Shown piece after piece: positions 33,077 to 40,626 of a stretch of DNA of 64,000 nt. The position numbers and the translations under genes are program-made. This DNA comes from Gluconobacter sphaericus NBRC 12467 (GTDB lineage: Bacteria > Pseudomonadota > Alphaproteobacteria > Acetobacterales > Acetobacteraceae): NCBI RefSeq assembly GCF_006539125.1, contig NZ_BJMK01000003.1, positions 62,001 to 126,000 on the forward strand, written 5' to 3'. Under the pieces are notes generated by a model. It did not search any database, was not told where the DNA came from, and saw nothing but the letters and a program-made list of their open reading frames with translations. The stretch's first letter is position 1. The number at the start of each line of letters is the position of its first letter.

Positions 33077-34405
33077 ATGCAAGTCTCGCGCCCCCTGACC
33101 GTCTCCGCGTCCCCCAAGGGACTTTCCGGCCGCACCCGTGTCCCGGGTGACAAATCCATCAGCCATCGCTCGCTGATGTTCGCTGCCCTCGCTTCTGGCC
33201 GTACCTATGTGACTGGCCTGCTCGAAGGCGAAGATGTGCTGCGGACGGCGGACGCAATGCGTGCGCTAGGCGCCACTATCATGCGCGATGGTACGAATTG
33301 GGTCATCGAGGGGCGTGGCGTGGGCGCCTTGAGCGAGCCGGTGGATGTGCTGGACATGGGTAATTCCGGCACGGCAGCGCGTTTGCTTTCCGGGATTCTG
33401 TCCTCCCATGCTTTCAACAGCATCATGACGGGTGATGCGTCGCTGCGTTCACGTCCCATGCGCCGCGTGACGGTTCCGCTGGCGGCAAATGGTTCTGAAT
33501 TCCTGACCCGTGAGGGCGGTCGCCTGCCAATGGCGATCCGCGGCACGGGTCAGGCCAAGCCGATCGAATACCGTCTTCCGGTCGCGTCCGCTCAGGTTAA
33601 GTCCGCTATTCTCCTAGCCGGCCTGAACGCTCACGGCACCACGGTTGTGGAAGAGCCTGTCGCCACGCGCGATCATACAGAAAACATGCTTCGCCATTTT
33701 GGCGTTGAAGTGGATGTTTCGCGCATTGATGACGGCGGCCGCCGAATCGCCCTGACGGGGCCGGTGCAGATGACGGCTCGTGATGTCACCGTCCCTGGCG
33801 ACCCGTCTTCTGCGGCTTTTCCGATCGTTGCCGCATTGCTGGTTCCGGGTTCGGATATCTGGATTGAAGGCGTGGGGCTCAACCCGCTCCGTACGGGTCT
33901 GTTCACGACGCTGATCGAAATGGGCGCCAGCCTATCCATTGAAAACGAACGCGTCGAAGGCGGTGAGCCGGTCGGCGATCTGCATGTGCGTTACAGCAAG
34001 CTCAAGGGTGTGGATGTTCCGCCCGAGCGCGCGCCGTCCATGATTGACGAATATCCGGTTCTGGCGGTCGCCTGTGCTTTTGCCGAGGGGCCATCCCGTC
34101 TGCGCGGTCTGGAAGAACTGCGTGTGAAGGAGAGCGATCGCCTGGCGTCCACAGTTGCACTGCTGAACGTGAGCGGTGCCGAAACCGAGGTGATCGGTGA
34201 CGATCTCATTGTGAAGGGCCATCATGCTCCTCTCGGCGGCGGCACGGTTCAGACCCATATGGATCATCGCCTCGCCATGAGCGCTGTTGTGCTTGGCCTT
34301 GCTGCCCAGAAGCCAGTGAGCGTGGACGATACGGCTTTCATCGAAACCAGCTTTCCCGGTTTCGTAGATCTGATGAACGGTCTCGGTGCGGGGCTGACGC
34401 CGTGA
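33077..34405 (+). CDS. aroA: 3-phosphoshikimate 1-carboxyvinyltransferase
   Basis: This 442-residue EPSP synthase catalyses the sixth shikimate step. Motifs are GDKSISHRSLMFAALASG, GNSGTAARLLSG, RPMRRVTVPL and EELRVKESDRLAS near the C-terminus. The GNSGTAAR form is that of the alphaproteobacterial class rather than the enterobacterial one. The ATG at 33077 follows a weak SD. The stop overlaps the cmk GTG (GTGA), so the two are coupled. Confidence 0.96.
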   Translation: MQVSRPLTVSASPKGLSGRTRVPGDKSISHRSLMFAALASGRTYVTGLLEGEDVLRTADAMRALGATIMRDGTNWVIEGRGVGALSEPVDVLDMGNSGTAARLLSGILSSHAFNSIMTGDASLRSRPMRRVTVPLAANGSEFLTREGGRLPMAIRGTGQAKPIEYRLPVASAQVKSAILLAGLNAHGTTVVEEPVATRDHTENMLRHFGVEVDVSRIDDGGRRIALTGPVQMTARDVTVPGDPSSAAFPIVAALLVPGSDIWIEGVGLNPLRTGLFTTLIEMGASLSIENERVEGGEPVGDLHVRYSKLKGVDVPPERAPSMIDEYPVLAVACAFAEGPSRLRGLEELRVKESDRLASTVALLNVSGAETEVIGDDLIVKGHHAPLGGGTVQTHMDHRLAMSAVVLGLAAQKPVSVDDTAFIETSFPGFVDLMNGLGAGLTP

Positions 34406-35037
34406 CGGCCCATCCGCTTGTCATCGCTGTCGATGGCCCTGCCGCAGCGGGGAAAGGTACGCTTGCGAAGGCGCTCGCCGAGAAACTGGGGCTGCCCTAC
34501 CTCGATACTGGGTTGCTGTATCGCGCCGTCGCCCGTCGGATGGTGGATGCGGGGCTGGACCCGGCTGATGATGCGTCAGCTGAAGCACGGGCCCTGCAAC
34601 AGGCAGATTTGGTCCGCACGGATCTGCGTTTCCCCGAGATCGACCGGGGTGCTTCCCTGGTGGCCGCGCAGCCCGCTGTCCGCGCGGCCCTGCTCGAACG
34701 CCAGCGCGTTTTCGCGTCTGAAACAGGCGCGGTCGTGGATGGCCGCGACATCGGTACAGTCGTTTTTCCGGATGCGGATGTGAAGTTCTTCATCACGGCC
34801 TCGGCACGCACCCGGGCGCTGCGCCGGCATCATCAGGTTCATGGCGGGACCCCGCTGGACGAGGGGGAGCTGGAAGCTGCCGTGGCGGAGATCATGGCGC
34901 GGGACGAACGCGACTCATCGCGTGAAACTGCTCCGCTGGTGCAGGCTCCTGACGCTATTCTGATCGAGACCGACATGCTCTCTGCGGCCGAGGTCCTTGA
35001 TAAGGCATGCGAAACCGTTGCCTTGCGTTGTGCGTGA
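34402..35037 (+). CDS. cmk: Cytidylate kinase
   Basis: This 211-residue (d)CMP kinase has a P-loop (IAVDGPAAAGKGTLAKALAE), the conserved YLDTGLLYRAVARR and DGRDIGTVVFPDADVKFFIT. The GTG start overlaps the aroA stop by 4 bp. The common order aroA-cmk-rpsA is kept. Length is normal. Confidence 0.96.
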   Translation: MTAHPLVIAVDGPAAAGKGTLAKALAEKLGLPYLDTGLLYRAVARRMVDAGLDPADDASAEARALQQADLVRTDLRFPEIDRGASLVAAQPAVRAALLERQRVFASETGAVVDGRDIGTVVFPDADVKFFITASARTRALRRHHQVHGGTPLDEGELEAAVAEIMARDERDSSRETAPLVQAPDAILIETDMLSAAEVLDKACETVALRCA

Positions 35038-35297
35038 AACTGATCTGACGCCGCAGCGCCTGAAAAAGCGCCTTTTTTTATTGACACAGCGCCCTCGCAG
35101 GGTGTTGGTGCACCGTATCACCAGGCCCCTAGGGCAGGGAGATGGCCTGTTCTGCGTCTGGTAGGCAGGTCCAACAGCCAATAACCCGATCTGACCGTTC
35201 AGCGGCGGCGGGGAGACGTCCGGTCCGTCATGGATCTGGCGCAGACGTGGATATCTGTTTCGTCAAAGAAACGGGCATCCGGGAATATAGTATTTAC

Positions 35298-37010
35298 ATG
35301 GCTTCAGCCACTCAGACCCCCACGACCAGCCACGGCATCGAAGATTTCGCAGCCCTTCTCGAAGAGACCCTGGGCCGTGACACCGGCTTTGACGGCTCCG
35401 TCGTCACGGGCCGCGTTGTCCGCCTGACCGATGAATTCGCAATCGTCGATGTCGGCCTCAAGAGCGAAGGCCGCGTGTCGCTCAAGGAATTCGGTCCGGC
35501 CGGCGTTGCTCCGGACGTGAAGCCGGGCGATGTCGTCGAGCTTTATGTCGAGCGTTACGAAGACCGTGACGGCTCCATCGTCCTGTCGCGCGAGAAGGCT
35601 CGCCGCGAAGAGGCATGGACCGCCCTGGAGCGTGCGTTCGCCAACAACCAGCGCGTCAACGGCACGATCTACGGTCGCGTCAAGGGCGGCTTCACGGTTG
35701 ATCTCGGCGGCGCCATGGCGTTTCTTCCGGGCAGCCAGGTCGACATCCGTCCGGTTCGTGACGTTGGCCCGCTGATGGGTCAGCCACAGCCGTTCCAGAT
35801 TCTGAAGATGGACCGCGCCCGTGGCAACATCGTTGTCTCGCGTCGTGCCGTTCTTGAAGAGACCCGTGCGGAACAGCGCTCCGAGCTGATCCAGGGCCTG
35901 AAGGAAGGTATGATCCTCGACGGCGTCGTCAAGAACATCACCGATTACGGTGCGTTCGTTGATCTCGGCGGCGTTGACGGCCTCCTGCATGTCACCGACA
36001 TCGCCTGGAAGCGCATCAATCACCCGTCCGAAGCCCTGCAGATCGGTCAGCCGGTTCGCGTGCAGGTCATCCGCTTCAACCCGGACACGCAGCGTATTTC
36101 CCTCGGCATGAAGCAGCTTGAAGCTGATCCGTGGGAAAATGTTGCACTCAAGTACCCGGCAAATGCCCGTTTCACGGGCCGCGTTACGAATATCACCGAT
36201 TACGGTGCATTCGTGGAGCTGGAGCCGGGCGTCGAAGGTCTGGTGCACGTTTCCGAAATGTCCTGGACGAAGAAGAACGTCCATCCGGGCAAGATCGTCG
36301 CCACTTCGCAGGAAGTCGACGTCATGGTTCTGGATGTGGACAGCTCTAAGCGCCGTATCTCCCTCGGCCTCAAGCAGGTTCAGCGCAACCCGTGGGAGCA
36401 GTTCGAGGAAGAGCACAAGGTCGGTTCGATCATCGAAGGCGAGATCCGCAACATTACCGAATTCGGTCTGTTTGTTGGTCTTTCCGCAGACATCGACGGC
36501 ATGGTTCACATGTCCGATCTGTCCTGGGACGAGGCAGGCGAAACCGCCATGTCGCACTACGAGAAGGGCCAGGTCGTCAAGGCCAAGGTTCTCGATGTGG
36601 ATCCCGAGAAGGAGCGTATCTCCCTCGGTATCAAGCAGCTTCAGGAAGATCCGGCAGCTGACACCCTGTCCCGCGTCCAGAAGGGTGCTGTCGTCACCTG
36701 CGTCGTGACGGCTGTTCAGAGCAACGGTATCGAAGTGAAGGTCGACGACGTTCTGACCGGTTTCATCCGTCGCGCCGAGCTGGCCCGTGACAAGGCTGAG
36801 CAGCGTCCGGAGCGTTTCGCAGTCGGAGAAAAGGTAGACGCCAAGGTCGTCTCCGTTGACCGTGCGTCCCGCAAGCTGGCCCTGACAATCCGCGGCCGTG
36901 AGGTCGAGGAAGACAAGCAGGCCATCAATGACTATGGGTCTTCTGACTCGGGCGCATCCCTGGGTGATATCCTGGGTGCCGCCATCCGTCGCCGTAACAC
37001 GGACGCTTGA
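35298..37010 (+). CDS. rpsA: 30S ribosomal protein S1
   Basis: This 570-residue protein has six S1/OB domains. They begin at residues of about 35 (GSVVTGRVVRLTDEFAIVDV), 120, 210 (KEGMILDGVVKNITDYGAFV), 295, 380 (IIEGEIRNITEFGLFVGL) and 470. S1 binds mRNA during initiation. The start MASATQTPTTSHGIEDF is at 35298, and the leader from 35038 has only a weak SD, as expected for an autoregulated S1. A double terminator lies at 37027-37088. Confidence 0.97.
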   Translation: MASATQTPTTSHGIEDFAALLEETLGRDTGFDGSVVTGRVVRLTDEFAIVDVGLKSEGRVSLKEFGPAGVAPDVKPGDVVELYVERYEDRDGSIVLSREKARREEAWTALERAFANNQRVNGTIYGRVKGGFTVDLGGAMAFLPGSQVDIRPVRDVGPLMGQPQPFQILKMDRARGNIVVSRRAVLEETRAEQRSELIQGLKEGMILDGVVKNITDYGAFVDLGGVDGLLHVTDIAWKRINHPSEALQIGQPVRVQVIRFNPDTQRISLGMKQLEADPWENVALKYPANARFTGRVTNITDYGAFVELEPGVEGLVHVSEMSWTKKNVHPGKIVATSQEVDVMVLDVDSSKRRISLGLKQVQRNPWEQFEEEHKVGSIIEGEIRNITEFGLFVGLSADIDGMVHMSDLSWDEAGETAMSHYEKGQVVKAKVLDVDPEKERISLGIKQLQEDPAADTLSRVQKGAVVTCVVTAVQSNGIEVKVDDVLTGFIRRAELARDKAEQRPERFAVGEKVDAKVVSVDRASRKLALTIRGREVEEDKQAINDYGSSDSGASLGDILGAAIRRRNTDA

Positions 37011-37026
37011 GCTTTCGCTTTGGCGA

Positions 37027-37088
37027 ACCGGGAGAGGCTCTCCTCTCCCGGTCGGTGATGAAAAGGGTCGCTTCGGCGGCCCTTTTTT
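37027..37088 (+). terminator. Tandem hairpins after rpsA
   Basis: A first hairpin ACCGGGAGAGG/CCTCTCCCGGT (37027-37052) is followed by AAAAGGGTCGC-TTCG-GCGGCCCTTTTTT (37061-37088), a stable tetraloop hairpin with a T-run. The second is the functional terminator. Confidence 0.92.
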
Positions 37089-37254
37089 ATTGGAGGTTCA
37101 TTCTTGCTAGAGAGGCTTTTTCTTGGCGGCGTCATCAGCTACAAAAGAAAAAGCTCTGAGACGGAAGTGTCGTGAACGGAGGGCATGTCCTGCTGTAATC
37201 CGGACGACTGGTCAATATTGAATATGGGAGTGGGCGTTCTAGCCCAAGAGATTG

Positions 37255-40200
37255 ATGGCGGTCATTTACAATACAAATTACACCCATAATCCCAATTCCT
37301 ATCTGACGCTTGCCGTTCAGCGGGCAGCCCAGACGCTTTTCGGAAAGGAGCAGGTGGTTGTCGCGGACAACATGAGCCTGGCTGCTATCGCGGCTTCAGG
37401 TGAACATGATGTCCTGATCTGCCTGGATGCTCAGCGCATCAATCTGCCCCTGATTCGTCGTGTACGTCCTGCCTTCAAGAGCATGATTCTCTGGACTTTC
37501 GAAGACCCCTTCATGCGGGACTTCAATGTTGAGAATGCCGAACTCTTCGACTACGTTTTTACGAATGATCCGTCCTGTGCGGAATACTATCACGGCAAGG
37601 GCCACTACCTCCCGTTGGCTGCAAGTGCGTCGATTCACGAGCGTGCCGTACTTCCTGCTGCAGAGCTGGAATATGATATTTTCTTTGCCGGTACGATGTG
37701 GCCCAATCGCGTCCATACGTTGCGTAAGGTCATCGCAGCGTTTCCAGATGCCCGCCTCAAGCTCGTCTGCCCGACCAATGAATTCCTGCCGCCCCTGCCA
37801 GCGGATCTGGCTGCGCTGGCCATTCAGCGTCCGATCAGCCACGAAGCTTTCATCGATTTCGCGAATGTCAGCGCCGTTACTCTGACCATGTTCCGTGACT
37901 ATGCGAGCCACGGTGATGTCAGTCAGGCCACGGCTCCTGGGCCGCGCTTCTTCGAGCTGGCCCTGGCAGGCGCGGCTCAGGTCGTGGAAGCTCCGGAAAG
38001 CATGAGTGCCGAGTATTTCGAGACTGTGAATGGCATTTCCCTTGCCCGGGATGCCGATCAGGTTGTGAATGCGATTGCCCGGCTGCTTCAGCAGAAGGGT
38101 ACACGTCGCAATGCCGCTCTGGCTGCACAGAAATCCGTCGTATCGCAGCATCTTTACGAGCATCGTCTCGAAAAGATGCGTGATATTACCGGGGCCGATT
38201 TCGGGCGCCGGACCCAAGCCCTTGCACCCCTGCATCGCCGCCGCCGTCTGCGTGTATTGATGTGCACACATTCCACGATTCACGAGCAGGCGTGGGGTGG
38301 CGTTGAAGTCTATCAACAGGGCCTGTGCGCGCTTCTGTCGCGTGACGTGGAATATTTCTACTGGTTGCGTCGTGGCGGCTTCTGCCGTCTGACCACAGCC
38401 AATGGTCACGAACTGGAGCGTTTCGACGTGCCGGAAGTTGGCTGGCAGGACGCGATGTGTGACTCGCCGGAAGAAATGGCGTTTTCCAGCGTTATTAGCC
38501 AGTATAACATCGATCTCGTCCATTTCCAGCATCTGGGCCATCATGCCCTGTCATTGCCGATCATCGCGAAGGCCAATGGCGCGGGTGTGATTTTCTCCGC
38601 CCATGACTTCTGGCTGATTTCCGCCCGGTACAATCTGCTGAACCACGAACTTCGTTACGTTGAGGACGAAGTGCGCTCGGTTCTGGCGGCCGACATCACG
38701 CTCAAGGCCTCTGAAAATGTGGATCATGGCGGGGAGCAGACACGTCGTGCCTTCGTTGCCAAGATGCTACATTCCGTCGACGCTATCCTGTTCGGTACTG
38801 TCCATTCCCGGGACCTGACGCACGAAATCTATCCGGTGCTCGATAGCAAGCGCAGTCTCGTGATGGGGATACCCAGCCCGGACAACACCGTTCCGATCGT
38901 GATGAAGCCGTACGAGCCTCTGGGGGACCGTCCTCTGGGTGTCGCAATCGTTGGGAACTTCCTGCGGACCAAGGGCGCCGATACGATTCTTAACCTGATC
39001 GATATCGCCCACCCTGACCATTTCGTCTTTCATATCTTCGGCTATATTCATCCGGAATATGAAGCCGTCCTGACCTCGGTCCCGCGTCCGCATGTCAAAA
39101 TTTACGGCCGCTACGAGATGGGAGATATCGATGCGCTGAAGGTGGCAGATGTCGCGCTGAACCTGTCGATTTGGCCCGAGACCTACTGCATCTCTCTGTC
39201 CGAGGCCTGGCAGAATGGTCTCATTCCCATTGTTACTGATGTGGGCGCCCTGGGAGATCGTGTTGAAGATGGCGTGAATGGTTTCAAGGTTCCCATAAGC
39301 CGTCCGAGTATGGTGCTGGAGCGTCTGGAACTGTTGCGTTCGTCCGAGCCTCTGCGCCGGCAGATCATGCAAAATATCACGCCTGCGCTTTGGACCCATG
39401 CCCGGGATTATGCTGACGAGCTGCTAGCGCTCTATCATGATACGGCCCCACGTCGTGAAATGGGTGTGTCGGAACTTCGTCTGGATGCCGGGCAGGTTCA
39501 TTTGTTGGCCCATCCTACTTGGCGCCACCAGGCACCCCCGCGTCATATCTTCGATCCGCCGACGGTGCGGGATCTGTCCGTGGAAATGCCAGTCCCTGTT
39601 TCGGACTGGTTCTCGGTGCAGGGGGCCGAATGCTATATCGATGACATCTGCCATCACGTCTTTTCCGACATAGAAGAGAGACCTTTCCTGGGGGCTCCTG
39701 AGTTCCACATACGCGGATGGATGATCCTGCCGGGGGTCAGTTCAGCGGGGCAGATGTTCACGGTCCTGTTGGGCGAAGATCCCGACAGCGCCATGATCTT
39801 TCTGGAGTGCCAGCGCGAGATCCGTGCGGACATTGCGGAGCTTTTCGCCGATGCGCCACGTCGCGCCGGTTTCTCCGGCAAGGTCGCCTTGCGCGGCAAG
39901 TGGTGTGAGGGGCGTTTCCGCATTGGTTTGATCAATGTGGTCAATGGTCAGGGTGCGTTCCAGCTGACGTCCATGCAGATCGAGGTCGAAGGCGGGCAGA
40001 TCCGGAAGATCACCCGTTCTGCTCCTTCCAACGATCTCATCCTGTCCGACTTCCGTCGTGTCTCTCATAGTGACGGCCTGATGCGTGGTGTGAAGCTGTC
40101 GGGTGTCGGTAAGAACCAGATGCATCCTTACACGTCGGGGGCGCTGGATTATTTCATTGATGATTTCACGGGGCTGGCTGGCGATCCGCCTGCCGAATTG

Positions 40201-40602
40201 ATACCGGACGGTTCTCTGTCGGTTCGTGGCTGGATGTTCTTTCGCAATCTGTCCCGTGCTGGTCAGGTTTATGGCGGACTGGCCTCGGAAAGTCGTGACG
40301 AGATCGTTTTCTTTGCGCTGGAACGTGTGCTGCGGGGTGATGTCGCGACAGCGCATCGCGATGCGCCGGTCTGTGCCGGATTCAACGGGACGTTCATGCC
40401 GCGCGAAGGCTATGCCCGTCCGCTTGATGGCGTCTATCGCTTCATTCTCGTGAATGTCGTGGGAGACGTCTACGGATCAAGGATGACAAATATTGCCGTG
40501 ACGTTCGACAATGGTGCGATCCTGTCTGCGGAATATGTCGACCTGCACACCGAGAATGTCGCACGCGGGGAACGTCTTCTCGCTGGAAAAGTCGTTTCCT
40601 GA
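37255..40602 (+). CDS. Fused double glycosyltransferase with duplicated C-terminal module
   Basis: This 1115-residue protein has four parts. Residues 1-330 are CgeB-like (SMILWTFEDPFMRDF, FFAGTMWPNRVHTLRKVIAA, FFELALAGAAQVVE). Residues 333-735 are a GT4-type transferase (QAWGGVEVYQQGLCALL, FSAHDFWLISARYN, WPETYCISLSEAWQNGL). Two related modules follow at about 795-916 and 966-1090. Both carry Y-F/I-I-D-D, RGWM, S-x-AGQ, a RADIA/RGDVA segment and DAP-x-x-AGF. The ATG at 37255 has AAGAG upstream. It heads three co-directional glycosyltransferase genes, probably making a surface glycan or glycosylating a surface protein. The acceptor is unknown. Confidence 0.82.
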   Translation: MAVIYNTNYTHNPNSYLTLAVQRAAQTLFGKEQVVVADNMSLAAIAASGEHDVLICLDAQRINLPLIRRVRPAFKSMILWTFEDPFMRDFNVENAELFDYVFTNDPSCAEYYHGKGHYLPLAASASIHERAVLPAAELEYDIFFAGTMWPNRVHTLRKVIAAFPDARLKLVCPTNEFLPPLPADLAALAIQRPISHEAFIDFANVSAVTLTMFRDYASHGDVSQATAPGPRFFELALAGAAQVVEAPESMSAEYFETVNGISLARDADQVVNAIARLLQQKGTRRNAALAAQKSVVSQHLYEHRLEKMRDITGADFGRRTQALAPLHRRRRLRVLMCTHSTIHEQAWGGVEVYQQGLCALLSRDVEYFYWLRRGGFCRLTTANGHELERFDVPEVGWQDAMCDSPEEMAFSSVISQYNIDLVHFQHLGHHALSLPIIAKANGAGVIFSAHDFWLISARYNLLNHELRYVEDEVRSVLAADITLKASENVDHGGEQTRRAFVAKMLHSVDAILFGTVHSRDLTHEIYPVLDSKRSLVMGIPSPDNTVPIVMKPYEPLGDRPLGVAIVGNFLRTKGADTILNLIDIAHPDHFVFHIFGYIHPEYEAVLTSVPRPHVKIYGRYEMGDIDALKVADVALNLSIWPETYCISLSEAWQNGLIPIVTDVGALGDRVEDGVNGFKVPISRPSMVLERLELLRSSEPLRRQIMQNITPALWTHARDYADELLALYHDTAPRREMGVSELRLDAGQVHLLAHPTWRHQAPPRHIFDPPTVRDLSVEMPVPVSDWFSVQGAECYIDDICHHVFSDIEERPFLGAPEFHIRGWMILPGVSSAGQMFTVLLGEDPDSAMIFLECQREIRADIAELFADAPRRAGFSGKVALRGKWCEGRFRIGLINVVNGQGAFQLTSMQIEVEGGQIRKITRSAPSNDLILSDFRRVSHSDGLMRGVKLSGVGKNQMHPYTSGALDYFIDDFTGLAGDPPAELIPDGSLSVRGWMFFRNLSRAGQVYGGLASESRDEIVFFALERVLRGDVATAHRDAPVCAGFNGTFMPREGYARPLDGVYRFILVNVVGDVYGSRMTNIAVTFDNGAILSAEYVDLHTENVARGERLLAGKVVS

Positions 40603-40626
40603 CCTGCGAGCAGGAGGCTTGCCCTG

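Noticed and set aside
35081-35120. TTGACA at 35081 as an rpsA promoter
   Set aside because: No acceptable -10 hexamer occurs 16-18 bp downstream (GTTGGT, TGTTGG), so it was not annotated.
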